Positions 25,641 to 35,122 are shown, counted from the first letter of the stretch. The stretch is 64,000 nucleotides of DNA from Mesorhizobium plurifarium (GCA_000824785.1 CCNB01000007.1:498616-562615); one strand, 5' to 3'. The notes: a model not told the origin generated them from the letters alone. Numbers and translations are program-made.

Positions 25641-26432
25641 TCAGCTCGATATGCCGGCCACGAGCTGGCCGTAGGCGTTCTTTGCGACATCCGACAGGCG
25701 CTCCGGCGGCAACGAGCCGACGACCGCGCAGGCATAGCCCTTGTCCAGCCAGTAGACAGCCTCCGGCCCGCCGGTCTCGGCAGTATAGGTGCCCTTGGAT
25801 GTCTCCGACGATTCGGCGGTGATGTAGAGCGAAATGCGCTCGCCTTTGGCGTCCTCATAAAGCAGCATCGCCGCCTTGCCCTGGTCTCCGGCGGGCAGCA
25901 ACCGGCCACCGACGAGATCGAAGCCCTCGGCCGCAAGATCGGGCGCAACCAGCTTCAACCCGATACGGTTCGAGAGCCAGGTCTGGAGATGATCCTTGTC
26001 GCTTGCCGGAACCTCGACGGCGTGGCGCTTCTCGGCGGCGTAGATGACGTGGGCTGCGATCGCCTGCTCGGCGAGCTGGTCGTCGCCCTCGCCCCGGGCG
26101 ATGCCGTCGATGCCCGCGACATAGCCGCCGAGCCCGCCGAGCGCGAGCATCACGGCCGCGGCAGCCGACAGCCACCAGCGTGAGCGCCAGGCCGGTCCCT
26201 TCACGGGCGCCTCGCCAAGCACGACCTGCCGCAGCCTCGCCGGCACCGGCTCGTCCATCACGCCCGCGAAGGCGGCGCGCATGGCGGCGCGGTCGGCGAT
26301 GTAGCGCGCGGACCGCGCCTTCATCTCGGGATTGGCCTCGAGCCAGGCGTCGTAAGCCATGCGCTCCTCGCCCGGCAGCTCGCCGTCGAGGGCCATATGG
26401 ATATCGCGTTCGGAGAAATCGTGGCGGGTCAT
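25641..26432 (-). CDS. Anti-sigma factor, single-pass membrane protein
   Basis: The 263-residue protein has an N-terminal zinc-less anti-sigma-like region (FSERDIHMALDGELPGEERM), one transmembrane helix at about 87-107 (WWLSAAAAVMLALGGLGGYV) and a periplasmic domain of about 155 residues. It overlaps the ECF sigma gene by 4 bp, the usual arrangement of a sigma with its membrane-bound inhibitor. The signal released through it is unknown; the outer domain has no motif I recognise. Confidence 0.86.
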   Translation of the reverse strand: MTRHDFSERDIHMALDGELPGEERMAYDAWLEANPEMKARSARYIADRAAMRAAFAGVMDEPVPARLRQVVLGEAPVKGPAWRSRWWLSAAAAVMLALGGLGGYVAGIDGIARGEGDDQLAEQAIAAHVIYAAEKRHAVEVPASDKDHLQTWLSNRIGLKLVAPDLAAEGFDLVGGRLLPAGDQGKAAMLLYEDAKGERISLYITAESSETSKGTYTAETGGPEAVYWLDKGYACAVVGSLPPERLSDVAKNAYGQLVAGISS

Positions 26433-26947
26433 TTCTCAACGATCCTTATCGAGCGGCGGCGCGATGTGTCGTCGAGCAATCCTCGCAATTCCTCGCGGCC
26501 GCGTGCGATGCGCGACATCAGCGTGCCGGCCGGCACGCCAAGGATGTTGGCTGCCTCGGCATAGGAAAAGCCCTCGATGGCGACCATCACCAACGCCGCG
26601 CGGCGATCGGGGCTGATCGCCTGCAAGGCATCCATGATCTCGCGCGAGGCGATGGTCTCGACCTGATCGGCGGGCGCGGCTTGGGCCTCACCGGCTTCGA
26701 GAGGCAGCATCGCCGCCTCGCCGCGCCGGTTGACCTTGCGCATCTGGTCGATGAACAAGTGATGCATGATCGTGAACAGCCACCTCCGGGGGCTCTCTCC
26801 AGTCTGCCAGTTGTCGAGCCGCACAAGCGCCCGCTCCAGGCAATCCTGGACGAGATCGTCGGCGGAATCGCGCTCGCGCAGCAACGAGCGCGCATAGCGC
26901 CGCAACCGCGGTATTTCGCTCAGGATCGCTGCCTTCTTGTCGTCCAT
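26429..26947 (-). CDS. ECF-type RNA polymerase sigma factor
   Basis: The 172-residue protein has sigma region 2 (SADDLVQDCLERALVRLDNW and RRWLFTIMHHLFIDQMRK) and region 4 (LVMVAIEGFSYAEAANILGV with PAGTLMSRIARGRE), with nothing between, as in the ECF family. It directs polymerase to a small regulon. The next gene, overlapping by 4 bp, encodes its probable membrane anti-sigma. No target promoter was identified. The 158 bp upstream hold no gene. Confidence 0.93.
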   Translation of the reverse strand: MDDKKAAILSEIPRLRRYARSLLRERDSADDLVQDCLERALVRLDNWQTGESPRRWLFTIMHHLFIDQMRKVNRRGEAAMLPLEAGEAQAAPADQVETIASREIMDALQAISPDRRAALVMVAIEGFSYAEAANILGVPAGTLMSRIARGREELRGLLDDTSRRRSIRIVEK

Positions 26948-27105
26948 GACCGCTTGTTTCGAGGTCGCTTTCCATCCCGATAGAACGCGCCTTCCCGGCG
27001 CGGTGCAAGCAGTCAGCGCGAGGCGGCCGAACCGCTGCGTTTACCCAAGCACGTGAATAACGATGGTGGAGGGCGGTTTATTCCAGGCAATCGCGAGAAA
27101 GCCAA

Positions 27106-27519
27106 TTATTTCAAATCAGTCAGCAAGAAATCATTACCCTTGTAAAGCAGCGGAACACCGAGCGTCTTGGCGCAAGCATAGGCAAAGCAGTCGCCGAGGT
27201 TCAGATCAGCCTGGTGACCGACGGCCTTGCCGTAACGAGCGCTGGCGTCGATGGCACGCGAACCGATCGCGTCGCCGATGGGCAGACTTTCCGCGCCGAT
27301 TTCCGCGACCAACTGATCCACCAGCTCGCGAGCCTTGAGGAGTGCCTCAGCGGTCGGCTTGCGGGAACCCGCGCCGGCTCGCGCCAAAGCCTGCGTCGCT
27401 TCAAAACGGACCATCGCGGAGACGTAGAAGTCGACGTTTCCGGAGAGCTGTTTGGACAGTTCTTCCCAGCCCGATTCCTGATTGAGAATGGCGACGATCA
27501 CCGACGCGTCGACGAACAT
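27106..27519 (-). CDS. vapC: VapC-type PIN-domain toxin
   Basis: The 137-residue PIN protein should be a Mg-dependent ribonuclease that cleaves specific RNAs when not bound by its antitoxin. The acidic metal site is complete: Asp4 (MFVDASV), Glu40 (RFEATQAL), Asp110 (NLGDCFAYA) and Asp130/Asp135 near the end. A longer open frame to 27531 exists, but the ATG at 27519 shares one base with the TGA of the antitoxin gene, the normal coupling. The target RNA is unknown. Confidence 0.92.
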   Translation of the reverse strand: MFVDASVIVAILNQESGWEELSKQLSGNVDFYVSAMVRFEATQALARAGAGSRKPTAEALLKARELVDQLVAEIGAESLPIGDAIGSRAIDASARYGKAVGHQADLNLGDCFAYACAKTLGVPLLYKGNDFLLTDLK

Positions 27520-27761
27520 CACTCTTCCCACATTTCATCGGTGAATTTCTTCATATCGAAATCGGGATTGGGTAGACCGATCTTTTTCGCCTCCGCCTGA
27601 AGCCTGACGATCCGCTCGCGCAGCGGCACCTTGGCACGATTGCGTTCCAGTTCGTGCATAAGCGCCGTCCGCACCGCCTCGGTCTTGCTCGGCGCATTCA
27701 TCTCCCGCTGCAATTTGGTGGCCAGCGCGTCCACTTCATCGTCACGTATGTAGAGTGGCAT
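27519..27761 (-). CDS. vapB: VapB-type antitoxin, PSK/Rv0623 family
   Basis: The 80-residue protein begins MPLYIRDDEVDALATKLQRE and has the transcription-factor-like helix (SKTEAVRTALMHELERNR) of the Rv0623/PSK antitoxin family, followed by an acidic tail that should wrap around VapC. Antitoxins of this type bind their own promoter; inverted GAATATCC/GGATATTC boxes just upstream fit. AAAGGGA provides the ribosome site. Confidence 0.9.
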   Translation of the reverse strand: MPLYIRDDEVDALATKLQREMNAPSKTEAVRTALMHELERNRAKVPLRERIVRLQAEAKKIGLPNPDFDMKKFTDEMWEE

Positions 27762-27763
27762 TA

Positions 27764-27808
27764 GAATATCCCTTTATGAATATTCGAGATATCCCAGATT
27801 GGATATTC
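27764..27808 (-). promoter_or_regulatory. vapBC promoter with repeated GAATATCC-type operator boxes
   Basis: Boxes on the plus strand are GAATATCC (27764-27771), GAATATTC (27778-27785), GATATCCC (27788-27795) and GGATATTC (27801-27808); the first and last are exact reverse complements. Reading the minus strand, TTGAAG then 17 bases then TATCTC is a plausible -35/-10 pair within them. The cluster overlaps the vapB ribosome site, fitting VapB/VapC autorepression, which is inference from the family. Confidence 0.55.
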
Positions 27809-27810
27809 CT

Positions 27811-30594
27811 TCAAGAAGTCTCCTTCACTTCCCTCGCCGCCCTGGTCAGCAGCCGTTGATAGAACAGGCCGATGCCGATCAGCACGGCACCGAGGCCGAT
27901 GAAGGAGAGTGCGCGCAGCACGCCTTCCAGCTCCGACATGTCGAAGAGGAAGACCTTCACCACCGCGACCGCGATCAGCACCGCGGAGGCGATGCGCAGC
28001 ACCTGCGATTTCAGCCAGACGCCGGCGGTGAGCAGCGCCACGCCGATGACCAGCCAGAGCGCCGAGTAGGTGTAGGTCTCGACCTGGCCGAGCCCGCTCC
28101 ACAAGGCGATGAACTCGCCCTTGAACAGGCGGCGCACCGATAGCGTGGCATAGGCGAAGGCAAGCAACGCGGCGATAAGCGCCAGCATCGCCGCATACCA
28201 TCGCGGGCGCTTGTCGCGGACATAGAGCGCCAGCGCGCCGGCGGCGATGGCCGGCAACAGATAAGCGAGGAACAGAAGGTTGAAGACCGGGATCCTGCCG
28301 GTCGACTCGTCCGTCAGCAGCGGGTTCAGCACCACGAAATGCTGAACGGCGATGAGGCCTGCCGAGACAACGCCGGCGGCCATCGAGCCATAGCGCAGAA
28401 CCGAGCTTGGCGAGCGCATATCGATGGCGACGAGGATCGCGCCGGCGCCGAGCGCGATCAGCGTGTAGATCGCCTGTTCGGCAAGGGTCACGGTGCCGGT
28501 GTCGATGACGCCGCCATGCATGGCGTGGCGCACCAGCATGGCGATGGTGAGCAGCGCAAACAGCGCCGAGGCCGCCTCCATGGCAAGGCGTGGCCGGCCG
28601 TCGGTGGTGCGGGCGAGCTGCCAGGCAGCAAAGCCAAAGGCGAGCGCCGGCATGCCATAGCCCGGCAGCAGCCAGTTGAAGACCGGCGTCCTGGAGAGAA
28701 ACGCCGCGCCGACGATGGTCGGATCGAAGGCGACACGGCCGAGCACGGCGACCGCCGCGCCGACCGCGATCCAGCCCAGCACGGGATACGACCGCCAGCG
28801 CGTGGCCAGCGCCGGGATGACCGCAGCGGCTCCAAGCAGCACGGTCGTCCACCCCGAACCGAAGGCCATATGCAACATCAGCAGGCCGGCGATGCCGGCG
28901 CCGCCCAGCGCGAAGGAGACGGCTGGACCGCCGGCTAGCGGCGGCTGCTCGGAGCGCGCGATCCACTCGCCGCCGGCGGCGAAGACCAGTGTCAGCAACA
29001 GCGCAGGCAGAGCGTAGCCGAAGTCGCGGTCGACATCGCCGAAGGTGAGCCAGAGGGCGGTGAGCACCACCAGCGGGACAATGACGCCCCAGGCGGCCCA
29101 GCATGCCGCGCGCGCCGGAGCAGTTGCGGCGAAGCGGCGCGCGGCCCAGAAACCGGCGCCGATGAAGACAAGGCCAAGCGCGATGCCGATGCGGAAAGTC
29201 AGGGCGTCGGACGACGCCAAAGGCTGAGCGTCCAGCCCGACATCGAGCGCATTGGCGCCGATCGTGGCGGGCGGGATTATGCCGAGATAGATCAGCACGG
29301 TGGCGATGCCGGCGGCGAAGACCAGCGGAAGCGCACGCGGCCGGTAGAGCGCCACTGCGACCAGTGCAACCAGCAGGACGGCGCCGTGCAAGGCATCGCC
29401 GGCGCTGGCAAAAGCCGGATCGACGGACAGGCCAAGCGCGCTCAGGGCGATGAAGAAGCCGGGCACGATCGATGGCCAGTCGAAGCCGCGCGCCGCAGCT
29501 TCGCGGCCAGTCGCCGAGAAAAGGCCGAGCCAGACGAAGGCAAGCACGGCGAGCGTCGCCAGGCTGATGAACAGCACGGCGGCGAGGTTCACGTCCGGCG
29601 CGTCGACCATGTAGAGAATGGTCCAGATGCCTGTGCCGGCGAAGGCAGCCGCCACCAGCGCCTTCCAGTCGCGGATGCGGGCGGTTGCCGCGGTCGCGGC
29701 AAGCACGATCGCCAGATAGACGAACAGGGCCCAGGGATTGGGCGCCTGCGAGGCGACCAGCGCCGGCGTGACCATCGCGCCGACGAGGCCGATGCCGGCC
29801 AGCGCCAGGCCATGCACCAGCGCAGCGCCGATGGTCGCGACGCCGATGACGCCCAGCAGCGCGAAGGCCGTCGCCGGACCAATAAAGCCATAAATGCCGT
29901 GCGCCGCGTAGACCGTGCCGAACAGGATGAAGGCGCCGGCCGCCGTCAGGATCGATGGGATATAGGCGCCGGCGGCGCCCTGCACCGGCACCTTGAAGCC
30001 GGTACGGCGGATGAATTCGGCGCCGGCAATCAGCGCCAGGCCGAGGATGCCGGCCATGGTGAGGCGCACGCCGGGGCCGAAAATGCCGGCCTCGATGGTG
30101 TAGCGGATCAGGAACAGGCCGCCCAGCGCCAGGGCGATACCGCCGACCCAGACCGCCCAGCGCGTGCCCAGCGCCGTCTCGACGTCGGTTTGGCGCGCCG
30201 CCCTTGCAGGCGCCGGCGATCCTGCCGCGGGCGTCTCGGCCACGGTGGCGGGTGGCGCCAGTTCGGCCGGTCCGGCGGATTGGGCAGGGGCAGCCTTGCC
30301 CTTCGTCCAGGGCCCGGCCACGGCCTCGCCTTCGGGCTCGGGCGTCGCGACGACCTCCTCGGTCGCGGTCGTGCCGTCAGCCAACGGCGCGGCAGGCGCT
30401 GCGGCTGCCTTGGCCTCCTCGGGAAGGCCTTCCTGCGCAGCGTCCGCCTTGGGCGCAGACAGCGAAGCGTCCGACTGCAGCAGGCCGCGCAGGACGCCCA
30501 ATTCACGCTCGACCAGCGCTATGCGGTTCTGCTGTCGTGAAACGATGACGAAAAGAGCTATGACGGCGGCAATGGCGATCAGGCTGAAAAACAT
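27811..30594 (-). CDS. Large polytopic membrane protein, DUF2339 family
   Basis: The 927-residue protein has one N-terminal transmembrane helix (MFFSLIAIAAVIALFVIV), a short coiled segment (RIALVERELGVLRGLL), and an Ala/Pro/Glu-rich linker to about residue 140. Roughly twenty-five hydrophobic helices run to the C-terminus after that. That arrangement is DUF2339, a bacterial family of unknown function. The frame is open 16 codons earlier, but the ATG at 30594 begins directly with the helix and has AGGGAAACC before it. The many small-residue helices suggest an inner-membrane transporter or flippase-like protein, but nothing proves this. Confidence 0.87.
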   Translation of the reverse strand: MFFSLIAIAAVIALFVIVSRQQNRIALVERELGVLRGLLQSDASLSAPKADAAQEGLPEEAKAAAAPAAPLADGTTATEEVVATPEPEGEAVAGPWTKGKAAPAQSAGPAELAPPATVAETPAAGSPAPARAARQTDVETALGTRWAVWVGGIALALGGLFLIRYTIEAGIFGPGVRLTMAGILGLALIAGAEFIRRTGFKVPVQGAAGAYIPSILTAAGAFILFGTVYAAHGIYGFIGPATAFALLGVIGVATIGAALVHGLALAGIGLVGAMVTPALVASQAPNPWALFVYLAIVLAATAATARIRDWKALVAAAFAGTGIWTILYMVDAPDVNLAAVLFISLATLAVLAFVWLGLFSATGREAAARGFDWPSIVPGFFIALSALGLSVDPAFASAGDALHGAVLLVALVAVALYRPRALPLVFAAGIATVLIYLGIIPPATIGANALDVGLDAQPLASSDALTFRIGIALGLVFIGAGFWAARRFAATAPARAACWAAWGVIVPLVVLTALWLTFGDVDRDFGYALPALLLTLVFAAGGEWIARSEQPPLAGGPAVSFALGGAGIAGLLMLHMAFGSGWTTVLLGAAAVIPALATRWRSYPVLGWIAVGAAVAVLGRVAFDPTIVGAAFLSRTPVFNWLLPGYGMPALAFGFAAWQLARTTDGRPRLAMEAASALFALLTIAMLVRHAMHGGVIDTGTVTLAEQAIYTLIALGAGAILVAIDMRSPSSVLRYGSMAAGVVSAGLIAVQHFVVLNPLLTDESTGRIPVFNLLFLAYLLPAIAAGALALYVRDKRPRWYAAMLALIAALLAFAYATLSVRRLFKGEFIALWSGLGQVETYTYSALWLVIGVALLTAGVWLKSQVLRIASAVLIAVAVVKVFLFDMSELEGVLRALSFIGLGAVLIGIGLFYQRLLTRAAREVKETS

Positions 30595-30830
30595 GGCGGT
30601 TTCCCTCAAAACCAGACCAGTCGTGGGCAACAAATGCGGCAACGAGACGGCTGACGCAAATCAGCATCTTGCCGACTAACAAGATCGAGCATGTTTCATG
30701 ACTGATTGCCAGCAACTTGCCGGTTTATCCAATGCCCGGCTGCGGCATTGAAGGCGGGATCGCGCGACGTCTGCCGCGAAATACTTCGTGCTATTCTCGC
30801 CCGGACGAAGACAATGTCACGAGGTGACCG

Positions 30831-31295
30831 ATGGCGCAGAAAAGCGCGGGCCTGCTGATCCACAGGGGCATTGCCGGTATGTTCGAATTCCTGCTCGTCC
30901 ACCCTGGAGGCCCGTTCTGGGCCAGAAAAGATGAAGGCGCGTGGTCGATCCCAAAGGGACTGATCGGCGACACCGAGGACGAGCTCGAGGCCGCCAAACG
31001 GGAAGCCGAGGAGGAACTCGGCGTCGCCATCGAAGGCGATTTCCGGCCGCTCGGCAGCTACAAGCAGCCCGGCGGGAAGATCGTCATCGCGTGGAGCGTC
31101 GAGGCGGACGTCGATGCGGATGCCGTCAGGAGCAACATGTTCGCCATGGAGTGGCCGCCGAAATCGGGACGCCTGAAGGAATTCCCGGAGGTGGATCGAG
31201 CCGGCTGGTTTTCGCTGCCCGAAGCCGGCGTCAAGATCCTCAAGGGCCTGCGCCCCATGCTCGACGATTTCCTGGAACGGCGCAGCGCGGATTAG
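30831..31295 (+). CDS. NUDIX hydrolase
   Basis: The 154-residue protein has a Nudix box (GLIGDTEDELEAAKREAEEE, then LGV) at about residues 43-65 and begins MAQKSAGLLIHRG. Its layout, with WSIPKGLI before the box, resembles predicted diadenosine-polyphosphate hydrolases or other nucleotide sanitisers. It converges on recO with 13 bp between stops. A second NUDIX gene lies at 12361 and is clearly different. Confidence 0.88.
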   Translation: MAQKSAGLLIHRGIAGMFEFLLVHPGGPFWARKDEGAWSIPKGLIGDTEDELEAAKREAEEELGVAIEGDFRPLGSYKQPGGKIVIAWSVEADVDADAVRSNMFAMEWPPKSGRLKEFPEVDRAGWFSLPEAGVKILKGLRPMLDDFLERRSAD

Positions 31296-31308
31296 GCGCG
31301 CTTATCTG

Positions 31309-32061
31309 CTATCCGGTCTCAATCACCTTCACCGCGGCATGATGCCGACGCAGCGCGGCGAGGAAGCCGGCGCGGGCGTCGGGTGGATCGAGGCCGCGCG
31401 GCTCATAGACATGGCGGTTGAAGAAGAAGCCGCTCAGCCGGAACGCGTCTTCCAGGGCTGCCGCATCGGCGCGCAGGCCGGAGCCGCGCTGGAGGAAAGC
31501 CGGCAGCGCCAGCATCTTGTCGTGCCAGGCAGCACCCGCTGCGCGCGACACGGCGCGCCCGGATTTCGGCGAGACATAGGCGAGATCCTGCCTGGCGCCG
31601 GTCGCCGCGCATTGGCTGAGATCGAGGCCGAAGCCCAGTTCGTCGAGGATGAGCAGTTCGAAGCGCGCCACCAGCTCGCCGGCCGCATCGGCATCGCCCA
31701 GATGCGAGATCATTACGGCAAGCGCCTCGTAAAGCCCGCCATGGGCGTCGCGCTCCGGCAGGAGCCTCAGATGCGCGGCCATGGTCTGCAACCCGTAGAC
31801 CGCGACCGCGCTGTCCATCAGCCGCGCCGCATTCATCTCGATCGCCTCGGCCTGGAAGACGCCGAGATGCTCGTCGAGCCGCGCTCGCCACAAAAGATCG
31901 ACGCGGTTGCCGGGCTGCAGCACCGGCTGCTGCTTGCGCGAGCGCCCTCCCCGCACTAGGCCGAGATGGCGGCCATGCGCGCGCGTCATCACCTCGAGGA
32001 TGGCGCTGGTTTCGCCATGCTTGCGGGTGCCGAGAACGATTCCCTCGTCGCGCCATTCCAT
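31309..32061 (-). CDS. recO: DNA repair protein RecO
   Basis: The 250-residue protein begins [20 protein letters not shown], the family's OB-fold N-terminus, with [14 protein letters not shown] following. RecO with RecF/RecR loads RecA on SSB-coated single strands and anneals complementary strands. In rhizobia recO normally follows rnc-era; here a Rieske oxygenase gene separates it from era. The C-terminal domain ([16 protein letters not shown]) is shorter than in E. coli, normal for this class. Confidence 0.93.
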   Translation of the reverse strand: MEWRDEGIVLGTRKHGETSAILEVMTRAHGRHLGLVRGGRSRKQQPVLQPGNRVDLLWRARLDEHLGVFQAEAIEMNAARLMDSAVAVYGLQTMAAHLRLLPERDAHGGLYEALAVMISHLGDADAAGELVARFELLILDELGFGLDLSQCAATGARQDLAYVSPKSGRAVSRAAGAAWHDKMLALPAFLQRGSGLRADAAALEDAFRLSGFFFNRHVYEPRGLDPPDARAGFLAALRRHHAAVKVIETG

Positions 32062-32260
32062 GGACGGGAGCTTTTCACCTGTTGGACGGCGAAATCAAGG
32101 ACACGAGCGGCCCGCCGGCCAATTGTCGGCTTTGACACTCGTTGGAGACCTTCATGGGTCGCGTCCCGAATGGCAGCAATGCGCCTCCAACCGGACGTTC
32201 AGGCAAAATTTGATCAAGCACGAATGCCGACTCTTTCGGATGCGCTCTGCGCCGGGGTTG

Positions 32261-33322
32261 TCACAGCCCTAGTGCCGCGTGGACCCGTTCTTGGAAATAC
32301 TGCACTCCCCGCTCATGCCGCCCCGAAAGCGGGCCGGAGCTATAGGCCCCCGCGGCATAGTTGCGGTGCGTATCGGCGCAGATGGTATAGTCCTCGCGTA
32401 CCACGGCCAGGGTGCCTTGCACGGATTTCGCCCTGCTCTCGGACGCTTCTGCAGAGGTGTCGGCAAAGAAGAAATGGTAGTGCTGGTCTGTGTGATGCGG
32501 TGAGGTCGGGTTGATCCGGCTAACGTTCATGCCGCCATCGAAAAGCGACAGCGTCCAGTTCGGCCACATCCAAAGCCATTTGCCGCGATAGAACAAACCG
32601 TCTTTTGGCGGTGCGGTCATCCGGACATAACCGGGATGGGCGGTGGTCTGGAAAGCTTCGAAGTCGATGGCAGCGTAGAACGAGGGATGCGTGCCGGGGA
32701 TGTGGTAGCCTTCGACGAAATTGTCGGTGTAGATCTTCCAGTTCGCCGCAAAGCTGACAGTGGCCTGATCGGTGGCGGCATAGCTCTCCAACGGCTCGTC
32801 CGCCAGTTCGGCGGGCAGAGAGCCAAGTTGCTCCAGAAGACTTTCCTTCGGGTCGAGTGCCGCGAAGAGCAGCCCGCGCCATTCGGATAACTGCACCGTC
32901 TCCAGCGGCCAGTCTTCGGCGATGATCGCGGGATCCTTGCCATACCATGGGGCCTGCACCAGCCGTCCGGTGTCGGCAAAGGACCATTTGTGATAGGGAC
33001 AAACGATCAGCCCACATTTGCCCGCGCCATCGGCCAGAAGTTTCGCCCCCCGGTGGCGGCAGACGTTCTTAAATCCGCGCAAGCTCCCGTCCCGGCCCCG
33101 GATGGCGAATATCGGCGTGCCAGCGATGTCGATGGCAAGGTATTGACCTGACGACGCGACCGAGGCGACAGGCCCCATAAATTGCCAGGTGTGCGCGAAG
33201 ATGTTGGACCGTTCCTGCTGCCAGATATCATCGCGGACATAAAGCGACGGGTCCAGGTTCAGGTATTGCACGGGCGGAGTGTGGGGCGTCGGGTGGTCGG
33301 GTCGCAAGCTGTCCGGTGTCAT
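32261..33322 (-). CDS. Rieske non-heme iron oxygenase, alpha subunit
   Basis: The 353-residue oxygenase has the Rieske [2Fe-2S] motif with Cys88-x-His90 (KNVCRHRGAK) and Cys108-x2-His111 (VCPYHKW). The mononuclear iron ligands are His207, His212 (DNFVEGYHIPGTH) and probably Asp311 near the end. The tail VREDYTICADTHRNY with GPLSGRHERGVQYFQ resembles choline monooxygenase and glycine betaine oxygenase GbcA rather than ring-hydroxylating dioxygenases, although family annotation often says the latter. It has no reductase neighbour, so electrons must come from elsewhere. Its position between era and recO looks like an insertion. Substrate unproven. Confidence 0.88.
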   Translation of the reverse strand: MTPDSLRPDHPTPHTPPVQYLNLDPSLYVRDDIWQQERSNIFAHTWQFMGPVASVASSGQYLAIDIAGTPIFAIRGRDGSLRGFKNVCRHRGAKLLADGAGKCGLIVCPYHKWSFADTGRLVQAPWYGKDPAIIAEDWPLETVQLSEWRGLLFAALDPKESLLEQLGSLPAELADEPLESYAATDQATVSFAANWKIYTDNFVEGYHIPGTHPSFYAAIDFEAFQTTAHPGYVRMTAPPKDGLFYRGKWLWMWPNWTLSLFDGGMNVSRINPTSPHHTDQHYHFFFADTSAEASESRAKSVQGTLAVVREDYTICADTHRNYAAGAYSSGPLSGRHERGVQYFQERVHAALGL

Positions 33323-33488
33323 AGACTAATCTCCAGTTGCGGCAATCCTGTCGTAGGCGGGGCGACATCGCAAGGGAATGCGCTCCGCTGCGCACAGCTG
33401 TAAGCCGATGGCGCTAGGCGGTCTTTGGGCCCGCACCGTTGCGCCTCGTCCAATTCGCCACAATGTGGATGAGCGTGGCTTGCCCGGC

Positions 33489-34409
33489 TTACCCCGGAAA
33501 CTCCAGCCCCATCTCGCGGTAGCGCTCGGGGTCATCGCCCCAGTTCTCGCGCACCTTCACGAACAGGAAAAGGTGCACCTTCTGCTCGAGGATCTCGGCG
33601 ATCTCGGTCCGCGCGGCCTGGCCGATGGAACGGATCGTCTCGCCCTTGTGGCCGAGCACGATTTTCTTCTGGCTGTCGCGCTCGACATAGATGACCTGCT
33701 CGATGCGCACCGAGCCGTCCTTCTTCTCTTCCCATTTCTCGGTTTCGATATGCGAGGAATAGGGAAGTTCCTGATGCAGCCTGAGATAGAGCTTTTCGCG
33801 CGTGATCTCCGCCGCTAGCTGGCGCATCGGCAGGTCGGAGATCTGGTCCTCGGGATAATACCAGGGACCGGCCGGAAGCGTCTCGGCGAGATAGTCGAGC
33901 AGGTCCTTGCAGCCGGAACCGGTGAGCGCGGAAACCATGAAGGTGCGCTTGAACGGCACGCGTTCGTTCGCGGTCGCGGCCAGCGCGAGAAGCGTCTCCG
34001 GCTTGACGCGGTCGACCTTGTTGAGGACGAGCAGCATCGGCTGCCTGACGTCCTTCAGCCGGTCGAGGATGGCGTCGGCATCGCCCTTGATGCCACGCTC
34101 GGCGTCGATCAGAAGCACGACGACATCGGCATCCTTGGCGCCGCCCCAGGCGGTCGTCACCATCGCGGTGTCCAGCCGCCGCTTCGGCTTGAAGATGCCG
34201 GGCGTGTCGACGAAGACGATCTGCGCGTTGTCGTGCGTGGCGATGCCGCGCACGATGGCGCGGGTGGTCTGCACCTTATGGGTGACGATCGACACCTTGG
34301 CGCCGACCAGCTGGTTCACCAGCGTCGACTTGCCGGCATTGGGCGCGCCGATCAGCGCGACGAAGCCGGAGCGCGTCGCGGGGGCTTCAGGGGTTTGCGT
34401 ATCGCTCAT
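33489..34409 (-). CDS. era: GTPase Era
   Basis: The 306-residue GTPase acts in 16S rRNA maturation and 30S assembly. It has the P-loop GAPNAGKST, switch DTPG (VFVDTPGIFKPKRRL), NKVD for guanine, and a C-terminal KH domain with VLGHKGETIRSIG. The frame extends further upstream, but the ATG at 34409 overlaps the rnc stop by 4 bp. It belongs to the lepB-rnc-era run. Confidence 0.96.
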   Translation of the reverse strand: MSDTQTPEAPATRSGFVALIGAPNAGKSTLVNQLVGAKVSIVTHKVQTTRAIVRGIATHDNAQIVFVDTPGIFKPKRRLDTAMVTTAWGGAKDADVVVLLIDAERGIKGDADAILDRLKDVRQPMLLVLNKVDRVKPETLLALAATANERVPFKRTFMVSALTGSGCKDLLDYLAETLPAGPWYYPEDQISDLPMRQLAAEITREKLYLRLHQELPYSSHIETEKWEEKKDGSVRIEQVIYVERDSQKKIVLGHKGETIRSIGQAARTEIAEILEQKVHLFLFVKVRENWGDDPERYREMGLEFPG

Positions 34410-35122
34410 GCCGCGCTCCATACGCCTTCGCGCAGCAAAAGAGTAGCCGCGGCGGCCTGCTCGGCCTCGCGCTTGGAGCGCCCGCTGCCGGTCGCCGGAG
34501 CGAAAGAGCCGACCTTGACGCTGACGGTGAACATCGGGTCGTGATCCGGCCCCTCGCGACCGTCGACGCGATAGGCCGGCACGGCGCCGGCCGCGGCCTG
34601 ATGCGCCCATTCCTGCAATTCGGTCTTGGCGTCGCGCCGCGCGGCGCCGATCGCTTGCGAGCGCGGCTGCCAATAGCGATGGATGAAGGCGCGGGCAGCC
34701 TCAAGGCCACCGTCCAGGTAAAGCACGGCAATCAGCGATTCCAGCGCATCGGCGCGCAGATTGGTGCGCTTGCGCCCGTCGAGATTGCGCACGTCGGAGC
34801 CGGCGCGGATCAACTCCGGCAGGCCGATCTCCTCGGCGATCTGTGACAGCGCCTCGGCATTGACCAGCGCATTGAGGCGCAGCGAAAGCTCGCCCTCGGC
34901 GGCTTCGGGAAAGGCAGCCAGCAGCATGTCGGCGACGACAAGCCCGAGAACGCGGTCACCCAGGAACTCGAAACGTTCGTAGTCGACGCCGGCATGGGTC
35001 GAGCGCGCGCTGGCATGGGTCAGCGCCCGCTGCAGGCGCTGGCGGTCGGCGAAGGCATGGCCGGTACGCTCGACAAGCGCCTCGGCCAAGGCATCGGCGG
35101 TCAAACGCTTGCTGGCCGCCAT
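34406..35122 (-). CDS. rnc: Ribonuclease III
   Basis: The 238-residue enzyme cleaves double-stranded RNA, including the 30S rRNA precursor. It shows the catalytic signature YERFEFLGDRVLGLV near residues 44-58, the later acidic residue in DALESLIAVLYLDGG, and a C-terminal double-stranded RNA-binding domain ending in SKREAEQAAAATLL. It lies 4 bp from lepB and overlaps era, forming a coupled block. Confidence 0.96.
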   Translation of the reverse strand: MAASKRLTADALAEALVERTGHAFADRQRLQRALTHASARSTHAGVDYERFEFLGDRVLGLVVADMLLAAFPEAAEGELSLRLNALVNAEALSQIAEEIGLPELIRAGSDVRNLDGRKRTNLRADALESLIAVLYLDGGLEAARAFIHRYWQPRSQAIGAARRDAKTELQEWAHQAAAGAVPAYRVDGREGPDHDPMFTVSVKVGSFAPATGSGRSKREAEQAAAATLLLREGVWSAA

